In this document: positions 49,648 through 59,345 of the stretch, one piece after another
Position numbering within the stretch: the stretch's first letter is position 1
How the letters are laid out: each line of letters opens with the position of its first letter
Source: Sedimentibacter acidaminivorans
Lineage (GTDB): Bacteria > Bacillota > Clostridia > Tissierellales > Sedimentibacteraceae
Length of the DNA: 64,000 nt
Assembly (NCBI RefSeq): GCF_017873955.1
Contig: NZ_JAGGKS010000001.1
Coordinates: 496,001 to 560,000 of the forward strand
Direction: 5' to 3'
Translations under genes and position numbers: made by a program
Notes under the pieces: model-generated
The model's database searches: none
What the model was told of the DNA's origin: nothing
The model's input: the letters and a program-made list of their open reading frames with translations, nothing else

Positions 49648-51116
49648 AGCCTCACTCCTATCTCAACTTCTTTATATGTTGATTTTTTAGTTTGTTTTTC
49701 GTATTGGTAAGCAAAATTAAGTAACTTTGCATCCTCAAATCTATTTCCTATTAACTGCATACCAATTGGTAACCCTTTACTATCAAAGCCACATGGAACC
49801 GAAACAGCAGGTAGTCCAGCAATATTAACAGGAACAGTGCATATATCTGTCAAATATGTTTCGATTGGGTCTTTTGATGTAAAATTTAATTCAAAAGCTG
49901 TAGTTGGTACTGTTGGAGTAAGAATAATATCACATATATCAAATGCTTCTTTAAATGCTTTTACAATAGAACCTCTTAATTTTTGAGCTTTTTTGTAATA
50001 TGCATCGTAATAGCCAGAACTTAAAACATATGTACCTAGCATTATTCTTCTTTGAACTTCTTTCCCAAATCCCTCACTTCTGGTTTTACATATCATTTCA
50101 TTTAAATCATTGTATTTTGGTGTTTTGTATCCATATCGTATACCATCATACCTACCTAGGTTTGATGAAGCCTCTGCACATGCAAGTATATAATAAACAG
50201 GTACTGCATATTTTATTTGAGGTAAATTAAAATAAACTATTTCGGCTCCTAACGCCTCATAAACTTCAATTGATTTTTCAATAGATTCTCTCACATCATC
50301 TCTGATACCATCAAAATATTCTTTTGCAATTCCTATTTTCATTCCCTTTATGCTGGTTGTCAATTTATTTTCAGAAACAATTCCTTTATTTCCTAGAGAT
50401 GTAGCATCCTTAGGATCATATGAAGAAATGGCATCATATATTATTGCCGAATCCTCTACACTAGTTGTAATTGGTCCTATTTGGTCAAAGCTTGATGCAT
50501 ATGCAATAAGTCCAAACCTAGATACCGAACCATATGTTGGCTTTAATCCTACTAAACCGCAGAAGCTAGCAGGTTGCCTAACTGAACCTCCAGTGTCAGA
50601 ACCAAGCCCATATACTGCAAGGTTGGATCCAACTGCTGAAGCAACTCCTCCTGAACTTCCACCTGCAACATATCCATGGTTATGAGGATTTAACGAGCCT
50701 CCGAAATATGATGTCTCACATGAAGAACCCATTGCAAACTCATCCATGTTAGTTTTACCAAGAAGCACTGCGTTTTGTTTTTTTAATATTTTCCAAACCG
50801 TTGCATCATAAACGGGCATATATCCCTTGAGTATCTTTGAACAACATGTAGTTTCTACATCTGTCGTTGAAATATTGTCTTTCAATGTCATTGGAATACC
50901 TTCAAGAGGCATTAACTTTTCTCCTCTAGCAATTTTTTCATCAACTTTTTTAGCTGTTTCAAGAGCTATATTATCTGTAACAGTAACATATGCATTTAGT
51001 TTTGAATTTACTGTTTCTATACTATCTAGATATTTATTTGTTAGCTCTGTACATGATATTTGCTTTGATTGCAATAAATCATTTATATGTTTTATTTTTC
51101 CTAAATACTTTTCCAT
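49644..51116 (-). CDS. gatA: Aspartyl/glutamyl-tRNA amidotransferase subunit A
   Basis: The 490-residue amidase has the signature VAGGSSGGVASAVGSNLAV and GSDTGGSVRQPASFCGLVG, providing the Ser-cisSer-Lys triad. The Lys is in LEGIPMTLKDNI. It hydrolyses glutamine to give ammonia for GatB. It lies between gatC and gatB, starting after GGAGGTAAC. Confidence 0.97.
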   Translation of the reverse strand: MEKYLGKIKHINDLLQSKQISCTELTNKYLDSIETVNSKLNAYVTVTDNIALETAKKVDEKIARGEKLMPLEGIPMTLKDNISTTDVETTCCSKILKGYMPVYDATVWKILKKQNAVLLGKTNMDEFAMGSSCETSYFGGSLNPHNHGYVAGGSSGGVASAVGSNLAVYGLGSDTGGSVRQPASFCGLVGLKPTYGSVSRFGLIAYASSFDQIGPITTSVEDSAIIYDAISSYDPKDATSLGNKGIVSENKLTTSIKGMKIGIAKEYFDGIRDDVRESIEKSIEVYEALGAEIVYFNLPQIKYAVPVYYILACAEASSNLGRYDGIRYGYKTPKYNDLNEMICKTRSEGFGKEVQRRIMLGTYVLSSGYYDAYYKKAQKLRGSIVKAFKEAFDICDIILTPTVPTTAFELNFTSKDPIETYLTDICTVPVNIAGLPAVSVPCGFDSKGLPIGMQLIGNRFEDAKLLNFAYQYEKQTKKSTYKEVEIGVRL

Positions 51117-51124
51117 GTTACCTC

Positions 51125-51415
51125 CTACTTTGCATTTCTTCTTTTTACTAGAAAGTAGCCATTATCTCCACCTTCTGCATTTTTTAAAATAAGTTCCCTA
51201 TCATAAGACTCCTCTACTACATCTTCATGAAAGGCGTTTACTATTGTATTAATATCATCAAAATCTTCTATTTCTTCATCTTTTACTAGAGTATTTATTG
51301 TGTCTGCGAAATTAATTATCTCAATCATGTCATGAGTTAATGATTCAATTTCATTTTCATTTACAGATAATTTTGCAAGCTTTGCTATCTTTAATACTTC
51401 TTCACGTGTTATCAC
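51125..51415 (-). CDS. gatC: Aspartyl/glutamyl-tRNA amidotransferase subunit C
   Basis: The GTG at 51413-51415 is chosen because GAGGAG (51425-51430) is nine bases upstream; a TTG directly next to that site is too close. The 96-residue product has the GatC pattern: TREEVLKIAKLAKLSVNENE, then FADTINTLVKDEEIEDFDD and a C-terminal LILKNAEGGDNGYFLVKR. It stabilises the GatA-GatB pair. Confidence 0.92.
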   Translation of the reverse strand: MITREEVLKIAKLAKLSVNENEIESLTHDMIEIINFADTINTLVKDEEIEDFDDINTIVNAFHEDVVEESYDRELILKNAEGGDNGYFLVKRRNAK

Positions 51416-51431
51416 TAAATTCAACTCCTCA

Positions 51432-53180
51432 TTATCTAATTTTTATATGAACATCTCTTAATTGTTGTTCTGTTACTTCACAAGGTGCTCCTGTCAATAA
51501 GTCCTGTGCATTGCTGTTCATTGGGAATGCAATAACTTCTCTTATATTTTCTTGCTCAGTTATTAGCATTACAATCCTGTCAATTCCAGGTGCCATACCT
51601 GCATGAGGTGGAGCTCCATATTTAAATGCACTATATAATGCTGAAAATTTGCTCTCTAAAACTTGCTCTGTGTATCCAGCAATTTCAAATGCCTTAACCA
51701 TTATGTCTATATCATGGTTTCTTACTGCACCTGAAGAAAGTTCTATTCCATTACATACTATATCATATTGATAAGCAATAATGTCAAGCGGGTCTTTGTT
51801 TGTTAAAGCTTTTAATCCACCTTGAGGCATAGAGAACGGATTGTGTGTAAATACAGTAGCTCCAGTATTTTCATCTACTTCATACATTGGGAAATCAACT
51901 ACAAAACACATTTCAAATCTATTTTCATCTATTAATTTTAACCTTTTTGCTAACTCAGTTCTTATTTGTCCAGCTAGTTTTGGAGCAAATTCTTTATCAT
52001 CTGCTATGAAAAACAATACGCATCCTGGTTCTAATTGAGCTTTTTCAATTAACTCCGTTCTGTCAGTATCTTTTAAAAATTTATCTATAGGACCTAAAAA
52101 TTTCATATTTTCATCTACTTTTACATATCCAAGTCCCTTCATACCAATGCTAGTAGCAAATTCAAGCATATTTTCAAAGAAACTTTTTGATTGTGAAGCA
52201 CAATTCTTAACATTTATCGCTCTAACTGTTTTTTTCTTAAATGGTGCAAATCCTGTTTCTAGAAACATATCACTTATATCTATTATTTCAAGTGGATTTC
52301 TTAAGTCTGGTTTATCAGTACCGTATTTAAGCATTGATTCTTTAAAAGGGATCCTCTTAAATGGTGGTTTTGAAACATATTTATCTGAGAACTTAGTAAA
52401 TGTTTCATAAAGTACTTCTTCTGCAACTGATAAAACATCTTCTTGTGTAGCAAATGCCATTTCAAAATCTAACTGATAAAATTCACCTGGTGAACGGTCT
52501 GCTCTTGCATCTTCATCTCTAAAGCATGGCGCAATTTGAAAATATTTATCAAATCCAGAAACCATCAATAACTGTTTGAAAATTTGTGGAGCTTGTGGAA
52601 GTGCATAAAATTTTCCGTGATGCTTTCTGCTAGGTATAATATAATCTCTAGCACCTTCCGGAGATGAAGATGTAAGTATTGGTGTTTGTATATCTAAGAA
52701 ACCCATACTCTCCATTTTATTTCTGATAAAAGATATAATTTTAGAACGTATAATTATATTTTCATGAACCGTTTTATTTCTCAAATCTAAATATCTATAT
52801 TTCAACCGCACTTCTTCTTTAATATCCTTTGATAAAGTTACTTCAAATGGCAATGGTTCTCTAACTTTACCTAGGACCTCAAATGTTTCAGCTAAAATTT
52901 CAACTGTACCAGTTTCTAACTTTTCATTTATAGTATCTTCATCTCTTTTCACTACTATACCAGAAGCACAAACTGCACTTTCTTTTGATACCTTATCCAG
53001 CATTTTTTCATCGTGAACTACTACTTGAACTATACCATATTGATCTCTTAAGTCAACAAATTTAACTCCACCATGGTCTCTTACATTTTCAAACCATCCT
53101 GATACTCTAACCTTTTTGTTAATATCTGATTCCCTAATTTCACCACACGTATGTGTACGATATTCATTTACTCTTTTCAT
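51432..53180 (-). CDS. aspS: Aspartyl-tRNA synthetase
   Basis: The ATG at 53178-53180 has GAGG at a good distance. The 582-residue protein has an OB-fold anticodon domain (KKVRVSGWFENVRDHGGVKFVDLRDQYG), class II motifs (FLDIQTPILTSSSPEGARD; CFRDEDARADRSPGEFYQLDFE; GAPPHAGMAPGIDRIVM) and the bacterial insertion domain. Being first in an operon with gatCAB suggests it is non-discriminating and also charges tRNA-Asn with Asp for amidation. That is inferred from context, not from a diagnostic residue. Confidence 0.95.
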   Translation of the reverse strand: MKRVNEYRTHTCGEIRESDINKKVRVSGWFENVRDHGGVKFVDLRDQYGIVQVVVHDEKMLDKVSKESAVCASGIVVKRDEDTINEKLETGTVEILAETFEVLGKVREPLPFEVTLSKDIKEEVRLKYRYLDLRNKTVHENIIIRSKIISFIRNKMESMGFLDIQTPILTSSSPEGARDYIIPSRKHHGKFYALPQAPQIFKQLLMVSGFDKYFQIAPCFRDEDARADRSPGEFYQLDFEMAFATQEDVLSVAEEVLYETFTKFSDKYVSKPPFKRIPFKESMLKYGTDKPDLRNPLEIIDISDMFLETGFAPFKKKTVRAINVKNCASQSKSFFENMLEFATSIGMKGLGYVKVDENMKFLGPIDKFLKDTDRTELIEKAQLEPGCVLFFIADDKEFAPKLAGQIRTELAKRLKLIDENRFEMCFVVDFPMYEVDENTGATVFTHNPFSMPQGGLKALTNKDPLDIIAYQYDIVCNGIELSSGAVRNHDIDIMVKAFEIAGYTEQVLESKFSALYSAFKYGAPPHAGMAPGIDRIVMLITEQENIREVIAFPMNSNAQDLLTGAPCEVTEQQLRDVHIKIR

Positions 53181-53260
53181 CACTTAACCTCTTTCTACAT
53201 TTAATTTGTTTTATTTTACAATCAGATAGTGTCATCTACCCTATAATTTCGTTCTTCCAA

Positions 53261-53552
53261 AAAATAATAAAACTCCTCCATCCCTGGAAAGGGACGAAGG
53301 AGTTATAATCATCGCGGTACCACCCTAATTAGCATATAATATGCTCACTCGAAAAACACTATCATGTTTTTGCCGCTTTAACGCTCGGATGCGTTTGAGC
53401 CTACTTTCACATATAAATATGCAATTTGGGTCAAAAGCTCAAGGATGTTCTTTGTATAAAATCATTGTAATAGACTCTCACCAACGCTATCTCTCTTTGA
53501 CTAAATTCTATACTACTCTTCCTATCATCGCTTAAATATTTATTACTTATTT
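53261..53552 (-). promoter_or_regulatory. T-box leader of aspS-gatCAB
   Basis: The antiterminator consensus AGGGTGGTACCGCG lies at 53313-53326 (minus strand) and a terminator stem at 53271-53304 followed by a T-rich run. Stem I begins near 53532 with GCGATGATAGG; its specifier side reads AAAGAACATCC, with GAAC at 53447-53450 opposite an AGTA loop-E element. GAAC contains AAC (Asn) and GAA (Glu). Uncharged tRNA would open the terminator. The leader matches the pathway, since GatCAB makes Asn- and Gln-tRNA. Confidence 0.9.
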
Positions 53553-53558
53553 TTTACT

Positions 53559-53586
53559 ATTATATCCATTATGAGAAAAATGTCAA
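53559..53586 (-). promoter_or_regulatory. Promoter of the T-box leader
   Basis: Minus-strand TTGACA (53581-53586), 16 bp, TATAAT (53559-53564), only 33 bases after the clpC stop. No terminator is visible between clpC and this promoter, so some readthrough from the stress operon is possible. Confidence 0.78.
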
Positions 53587-53619
53587 GGGTTTTTTTAAAA
53601 TATTTATTTTTTTTAGTGG

Positions 53620-56061
53620 CTAACTTTCACTTGAAAACACTAAATCCTTATCATCAGCTGTTATTTTAATAATATCTGATTTTTTAACAGTGCCCTTCAA
53701 AAGTTCCTCTGATAATCTATCCTCGATTTTCCTTCTTATTTCTCTTTGAAGTGGTCTAGCCCCATATACAGGGTCAAAACCTGCATCAGCTAACAAATCT
53801 TTAGCTTTATCATCTATTTCTATTTTAATATTGAGCTGTTCAAGTCTATTAGATAAATTGTTAATCATCAATGATACAATATGCTTAATATTTTCTTTGC
53901 TTAATGAATGGAATACAATAATTTCATCAATACGATTTAAAAACTCAGGCCTAAATGTTTCCTTGAGCTGCCCCATTACATTTTCTTTCATTTTTTCATA
54001 CTCTGAAGTTTCCTCGTTAGTTGAACTTGCCATAAATCCTAGAGATTTTTGCTTTTTAATAGTATTGGCACCAACATTAGACGTCATGATTATCACTGTA
54101 TTTTTGAAGTCTACAGTTCTTCCCTTTGAATCAGTAAGTCTTCCATCATCAAGTATTTGCAACAATATATTAAATACATCTGGATGTGCCTTTTCAATTT
54201 CATCAAACAAAACTACTGAATATGGTTTTCTTCTCACCCTTTCAGTTAATTGCCCACCATCATCAAACCCTACATATCCAGGAGGTGAACCAACTAATTT
54301 AGATACAGAATGCTTTTCCATATATTCAGACATATCAATTCTAATCATAGAATTTTCGTCTCCAAACATCGACTCCGCTAAAGCTTTAGAAAGCTCTGTC
54401 TTACCAACACCTGTAGGACCTAAAAATATAAATGAACCTATTGGTTTTTTGGGATCCTTCAATCCTACCCTTGACCGTCTTATTGCCTTAGCAATTGCTT
54501 CAACAGCTTTTTCTTGCCCAACAACTCTATTGTGTAATATATCTTCCATATTTAATAATCTATCGGATTCATCACCTTGAAGTTTTTTAATAGGTATACC
54601 CGTCCATTGAGCAATAATATCTGCAATTTCTTCATATTCTATTTTTGCATCTTTTGAATTGGTTTTAGTTGCCCATGCATCCTTTTGTTTTTCTAATTCA
54701 TCAGTTAACCTTTTTTCTTCATCTCTAAAAGATGCAGCCTTTTCAAAGTTTTGATTATTTATAGCTACCCTTTTTTCATTTTTTAGTTCCTTTATTTTAT
54801 TTTCAATTTCTTTTAATCCCTTTGGAGCAGTTGAAGATTTAAGTCTAACTCTAGATGCTGCTTCATCAATTAAATCAATTGCTTTATCAGGTAAGAACCT
54901 ATCCGAAATATATCTGTGAGATAATTTTGCAGCAGCTTCTATAGCATCATCTGTTATGACAACTTTGTGATGAGCTTCATATTTATCTCTCAAGCCCTTT
55001 AATATTTGTATTGTGTCTTCTACACTTGGTTCTTCAACAGTTATTGGTTGAAACCTTCTTTCAAGAGCTGCATCCTTTTCTATATGTTTTTTGTATTCAT
55101 CAATAGTTGTTGCACCAACTACCTGAAGTTCCCCTCTAGCTAATGCTGGTTTTAATATATTAGAGGCATCAATTGCTCCTTCAGAAGCTCCAGCACCAAT
55201 TATAGTATGCATTTCATCTATAAATAGTATTATATCTCCAGATGCTTTTATTTCACCTATAGCATTTTTAAGTCTTTCTTCAAATTCTCCTCTATACTTT
55301 GCACCTGCAACCATCCCTGATAAATCTAAAGTTACCACCCTTTTATTTTTCAAAGTTTCCGGAACATCACCCTTAACTATTTCTTGAGCTAGCCCCTCAG
55401 CAATAGCTGTTTTACCTACTCCTGGCTCACCAATTAAACATGGGTTGTTTTTAGTTCTCCTAGATAATATTTGAATTACCCTTTCAATTACATTTTCTCT
55501 TCCTATAACAGGATCTAGTTTTCCCTCTTTAGCTTGTTTGTTTAAATCTATACCATACTTATCTATAGTTTTAGTTCCTGCATCTTTGCTATCATTTGTG
55601 CTAGATGCCAAATTTGGAGACCCTTCTTCCTCTTGACCCCCCTTTATAGCTTGAACTACTTCATTCTTTAAATCTTGAAAATTTACTTGAGATTTAATTA
55701 TCTGAGCACCAATGCCTTCGCCTTCATCTATTAATCCTAAAAGTATATGTTCAGTTCCAATATAAGGAACCTTTAACTTAACAGAATATTGACGTGCTAT
55801 TTCAATTATATTTTTACTTCTTGGACTTATTGTAATGAATTCAGGCATTATTTCTCCTACGCCAGATGTTTTTTTAACAATTTTCCTAACACTCTCTAAA
55901 TCTAATTTATTTCTAAGTAACTTTCCAGCAATACCTTCTTCCTCTATCATCAACCCTAAAAGTATATGTTCAGTTCCCAAAACCTGATGTTTAAATCTTT
56001 TTACTTCTTCTTGTGCATTGTTAATTGCTCTTTTCGCAGAATTATTAAATTCATTTATCAT
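53620..56061 (-). CDS. clpC: ATP-dependent Clp protease ATP-binding subunit ClpC
   Basis: The 813-residue protein has two N-terminal Clp repeats (residues 4-140), the first AAA module with GEPGVGKTA, a UVR-containing linker ([21 protein letters not shown]) and the second AAA module with GPTGVGKTE and RMDSE-like [19 protein letters not shown]. It unfolds proteins, including McsB-arginylated ones, and feeds them to ClpP. It is the last gene of the ctsR operon. Confidence 0.97.
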   Translation of the reverse strand: MINEFNNSAKRAINNAQEEVKRFKHQVLGTEHILLGLMIEEEGIAGKLLRNKLDLESVRKIVKKTSGVGEIMPEFITISPRSKNIIEIARQYSVKLKVPYIGTEHILLGLIDEGEGIGAQIIKSQVNFQDLKNEVVQAIKGGQEEEGSPNLASSTNDSKDAGTKTIDKYGIDLNKQAKEGKLDPVIGRENVIERVIQILSRRTKNNPCLIGEPGVGKTAIAEGLAQEIVKGDVPETLKNKRVVTLDLSGMVAGAKYRGEFEERLKNAIGEIKASGDIILFIDEMHTIIGAGASEGAIDASNILKPALARGELQVVGATTIDEYKKHIEKDAALERRFQPITVEEPSVEDTIQILKGLRDKYEAHHKVVITDDAIEAAAKLSHRYISDRFLPDKAIDLIDEAASRVRLKSSTAPKGLKEIENKIKELKNEKRVAINNQNFEKAASFRDEEKRLTDELEKQKDAWATKTNSKDAKIEYEEIADIIAQWTGIPIKKLQGDESDRLLNMEDILHNRVVGQEKAVEAIAKAIRRSRVGLKDPKKPIGSFIFLGPTGVGKTELSKALAESMFGDENSMIRIDMSEYMEKHSVSKLVGSPPGYVGFDDGGQLTERVRRKPYSVVLFDEIEKAHPDVFNILLQILDDGRLTDSKGRTVDFKNTVIIMTSNVGANTIKKQKSLGFMASSTNEETSEYEKMKENVMGQLKETFRPEFLNRIDEIIVFHSLSKENIKHIVSLMINNLSNRLEQLNIKIEIDDKAKDLLADAGFDPVYGARPLQREIRRKIEDRLSEELLKGTVKKSDIIKITADDKDLVFSSES

Positions 56062-56089
56062 ATTATCATCTCCTGACTATGTTTATTTT

Positions 56090-57091
56090 TTAATCTTGAA
56101 GTTTATTTCTTATAAATTCAGCCCTTTTCATATCTCTTTCCTTAACAGTTAATTCTCCTTTAGAATTAGCTATAAGATTATTAGGCTGTACTTTTATCAT
56201 CAAATCATACAAATTTTTATTTTTCAAACCTTCAACTATACCAATTTCTCTTCCTAATTTAACATATGATATAAGCTTCATTGCTTCATCAGTTGACATG
56301 CTCCTCGCATAAGATAGAAGTCCAAGAGCTCTATAAATTTCATCTGATATTTCATCCTTATTATTTTTTATAAGCAAATCACGCGTAGCTTTTTCTTTTT
56401 GTATAATCTGAACTACTATCTGTGAAATTTTCTCAATTAATTTATCCTCTGATGCTCCTAGAGTTCCTTGATTAGATATTTGATATAAGTGACCCATTGA
56501 CTTTGTTCCTTCACCATAAACACCTCTAACAGCAACTCCAAGCTGTGATATAGAGTATAACAACTTATCTATTTGATTAGTTATTGATAATGCTGGTAAA
56601 TGAAGCATGACAGAAGCTCTCATTCCTGTTCCTATATTAGTCGGACAAGATGTAATATATCCTAACTCTCTATCAAAGGCAAAATCCAACTTCTCTTCTA
56701 ACACATCATCAATCTTAGTACTCTTTTCCCAACACTCATTTAAACACATACCAGTTCCTAGAGTTTGAATTCTAATATGATCTTCTTCATTTATCATTAT
56801 AGAATTATTTTCATCAATACTTAAAAGTAATGCACCCCGGTCTTTACTTTCTGCCAAAGCAGGGCTTATCAAATGTTTTTCTATAAGAACATTTTTGTTT
56901 ATATCAGATAAATCCTTCATATATAACAATCTATAGTTTAAACTTGAACTATCATTATTTAATGCTTCATTCGTATCATTTATTATTCTAACTGCTTCTT
57001 CACAAGTCATTTTCATAGGAAATTTATAATTTTTTAAATTTCTCGCAAGCCTGATTCTGCTCGTCATTACAATTTCTTTTTCATTATCCAT
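56090..57091 (-). CDS. mcsB: Protein arginine kinase McsB
   Basis: The ATG at 57089-57091, with GTGAGG upstream, is preferred over a longer frame. The 333-residue product has phosphagen-kinase motifs: TSRIRLARNLKNYKFP, SINEEDHIRIQ-type segment NEEDHIRIQTLGTG, CPTNIGTGMRASVMLHLPAL and VRGVYGEGTKSMGHLYQISN. It phosphorylates arginine on CtsR and damaged proteins, marking them for ClpCP. McsA is the activator encoded just upstream. Confidence 0.95.
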   Translation of the reverse strand: MDNEKEIVMTSRIRLARNLKNYKFPMKMTCEEAVRIINDTNEALNNDSSSLNYRLLYMKDLSDINKNVLIEKHLISPALAESKDRGALLLSIDENNSIMINEEDHIRIQTLGTGMCLNECWEKSTKIDDVLEEKLDFAFDRELGYITSCPTNIGTGMRASVMLHLPALSITNQIDKLLYSISQLGVAVRGVYGEGTKSMGHLYQISNQGTLGASEDKLIEKISQIVVQIIQKEKATRDLLIKNNKDEISDEIYRALGLLSYARSMSTDEAMKLISYVKLGREIGIVEGLKNKNLYDLMIKVQPNNLIANSKGELTVKERDMKRAEFIRNKLQD

Positions 57092-57120
57092 AATATTAAC
57101 CTCACTCTCCACAACTTTTA

Positions 57121-57609
57121 TTACGATTTGTTTTCCATATCTCTAATTTTATCTCGAATTTGTGCAGCCTTTTCATATTCCTCTTGCTCTATCATTTGTT
57201 TTAATTGTAACTTTAGTTTTTCTATATCTTTTTGTACCTTGTAATCTCCGCCTGCTCTCATAGGAATTTTACCTTGATGAATATCGTATCCTTGAATATT
57301 TTTCACAACAGGCATCAATTTAGGCTTAAATGTTTCTATACAATGGCTACATCCGAATTTTCCCATATTTCTAAACTCATCGTAAGTCATACCACATGTA
57401 GAACACCCTTTGCTAGGCAAATATGTTGCACCATTAAATGCATTATTTAACATAGCAGAAAATAAATTTTCCATTGAAAAAGTTGAATTAAGAATCGATT
57501 GATTTTTTCTAGCACAATCTTCACAAAGATGATTTTCTGTTTTCTTTCCATTAATAATGTGAGTTACATGAACTGAAGCTTCATTTTTACCGCATTCATT
57601 ACATAACAT
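57121..57609 (-). CDS. mcsA: McsA, activator of McsB
   Basis: The 162-residue protein has paired CxxC zinc sites (CNECGKNEASVHVTH with CEDCARK, and CSTCGMTYDEF with CSHCIETF) and a C-terminal UVR motif (LKQMIEQEEYEKAAQIRDKIRDME). It binds zinc and activates the McsB kinase. Ribosome binding site AGGAGGTATTGAT. Operon position is the standard one. Confidence 0.95.
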   Translation of the reverse strand: MLCNECGKNEASVHVTHIINGKKTENHLCEDCARKNQSILNSTFSMENLFSAMLNNAFNGATYLPSKGCSTCGMTYDEFRNMGKFGCSHCIETFKPKLMPVVKNIQGYDIHQGKIPMRAGGDYKVQKDIEKLKLQLKQMIEQEEYEKAAQIRDKIRDMENKS

Positions 57610-57638
57610 ATCAATACCTCCTATATAAAATATATAAC

Positions 57639-58106
57639 TTATTCTTCTTCTATTGTTGCCAATATCATTTCTTTTAATAAATCAGCTCTTATTTTATTCC
57701 TATCTTCATAAGTAATTCTACCTAGAGCTCTATCACTCAAAGTTCTTTTCATTATGTTTTTACCTTTATCTGTAACTATTCCTTTTTTATTTAATCTATC
57801 AATTAAATCAAAGGCTTTATTTATTGTTATGTTATCACCAATAGTTTCATTTAAAATTTTATCAAAATCATCATATTTTGATGTCTCAACTTTAAAAATT
57901 CTAATGTAACCTCCGCCACCTCTTCTAGATTCAATTATATATCCTTTATCATTGTTAAACCTAGTTGTAAGTACATAATTAATTTGAGATGGAGAACAAT
58001 CAAATTGTTGTGCTAATAAATTTCGTTGAATTTCAATTACGCTATTACTATTAGCATTCATCAGTTCTTTAATGAAATCTTCTATTATATCACTTAATTT
58101 TGACAC
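57639..58106 (-). CDS. ctsR: Transcriptional repressor CtsR
   Basis: The 155-residue protein has the CtsR winged-helix domain (VIEIQRNLLAQQFDCSPSQINYVLTTRF and the wing RRGGGGYIRI) and the C-terminal domain. The start is a GTG. It represses its own operon and other clp genes, and is inactivated by heat and by McsB. Its operator is found directly upstream. Confidence 0.96.
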   Translation of the reverse strand: MSKLSDIIEDFIKELMNANSNSVIEIQRNLLAQQFDCSPSQINYVLTTRFNNDKGYIIESRRGGGGYIRIFKVETSKYDDFDKILNETIGDNITINKAFDLIDRLNKKGIVTDKGKNIMKRTLSDRALGRITYEDRNKIRADLLKEMILATIEEE

Positions 58107-58161
58107 AGCATCGCATCCTTATCTAATATTTTAAATCTCTAACCTTAAATTAGTCTTTAAC

Positions 58162-58195
58162 TTTGACTTTCTTTGACCTTAAGCTAATTATAGCA
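58162..58195 (-). promoter_or_regulatory. CtsR operator and extended -10 promoter
   Basis: On the minus strand GGTCAAA-GAA-AGTCAAA (58162-58178) matches the CtsR heptad repeat with one changed base. TGCTATAAT (58187-58195) lies just upstream, so the operator covers the transcription start. Confidence 0.85.
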
Positions 58196-58230
58196 TATTA
58201 CAAATAGTTTTCAAACATTATTTTAAGCAA

Positions 58231-58277
58231 AAAAAAATAAAATATTACTATTTCTAGTTAGTAATATTTTATTTTCT
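58231..58277 (-). terminator. Terminator of the rbs operon
   Basis: AAATAAAATATTACT and AGTAATATTTTATTT pair around a short loop, followed leftward by a run of T residues. The 100 bases between it and rbsB hold no gene. Confidence 0.72.
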
Positions 58278-58381
58278 TTAAATTACTCAATATTTTTATT
58301 AATTTCTTCCTTAAATACTCTTTTCTTAACTTGATGACATTAGACTAATGTCTTTCTTTTATATACTAGTTGTGTAAATGC

Positions 58382-59317
58382 TTACTTTTTAACAAGTTGC
58401 AATGCTACAGGTATTGATTTTTCTACTGATTCGCCATTTAATAGTTTAATTGCTGTGTCAACTCCCAATGATCCTATTTCTTTTGGAAGCTGTTCAACTG
58501 TTGCAGCCATTTCGCCGCTTTCAACTGCAGCCTTAGCATCGTCAGTTGCATCAAATCCAACTACTATTATTTCTCTTCCTGATGCTTTTATAGCTTCAAG
58601 TGCTCCTAAAGCCATTTCGTCATTGTGTGCAAATATAGCGTCTATTTCAGGTTGTGCCTGAAGAATATTTTCCATAACTGTCAAACCTTCTGCTCTATCG
58701 AAGTTAGCAGTTTGCTTAGCAACTACTACGATATCACTTTCAGCTATTGCAGCGTTAAAGCCTTCGCCTCTTTCTCTTGCTGCAGACGCTCCAGGTACTC
58801 CTTCAAGTTCAACAACATTTCCTTTTCCACCTAATAATTCTACTATGTATTCTCCAGCTAGTTTTCCACCAGCTACGTTGTCAGAAGCAATGTGAGATAC
58901 AACTTCGCCGCCATTAGCGCTTCTATCAAGAGTTATAACAGGTATACCTGCCTTGTTGGCAGCTTCAACTGAACTCTTTACTGCATCTGAATCTGTAGGG
59001 TTAATTAGTATTAAATCAACGCCTTGATTGATTAAATCTTCTACGTTTGATATTTCTGTTGCTGAATCATCCTGTGAATCCAATGTTACAAGTGTTGCGC
59101 CAAGTTCTTCAGCTTTAGCCTTTGCTCCTGCCTCAAGATCAACAAAGAACGGATTGTTCAAGGTTGAAATAGCAAGACCGATTGTTTTTGCTTCTTCTGC
59201 AGGTTCTTGATTTTCTGCAGGCTTTTCAGTTTCAGGTTGATCCTGTGTGTTAGCGCATCCAACAAATAATGACATTATCATTATAGATGCTACTACAATA
59301 CTTAATAATTTTTTCAT
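58382..59317 (-). CDS. rbsB: Ribose ABC transporter substrate-binding lipoprotein
   Basis: The 311-residue protein has a lipoprotein signal (MKKLLSIVVASIMIMSLFVGC, Cys as lipid site), a Glu/Pro linker, and the periplasmic-binding-protein 1 fold (IGLAISTLNNPFFVDLEAGA, LIVINPTDSDAV-type LILINPTDSDAVKSS, VIVGFDATDDAKAAV). Motifs fit RbsB. It catches ribose or a similar sugar outside the membrane. Last gene of the operon. Confidence 0.93.
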   Translation of the reverse strand: MKKLLSIVVASIMIMSLFVGCANTQDQPETEKPAENQEPAEEAKTIGLAISTLNNPFFVDLEAGAKAKAEELGATLVTLDSQDDSATEISNVEDLINQGVDLILINPTDSDAVKSSVEAANKAGIPVITLDRSANGGEVVSHIASDNVAGGKLAGEYIVELLGGKGNVVELEGVPGASAARERGEGFNAAIAESDIVVVAKQTANFDRAEGLTVMENILQAQPEIDAIFAHNDEMALGALEAIKASGREIIVVGFDATDDAKAAVESGEMAATVEQLPKEIGSLGVDTAIKLLNGESVEKSIPVALQLVKK

Positions 59318-59345
59318 AATACTTCCTCCATATTATACATTTTTT

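Noticed and set aside
53341-53535. Plus-strand 64-codon frame
   Set aside because: It is antisense to the T-box leader, whose conserved elements fully explain the sequence.
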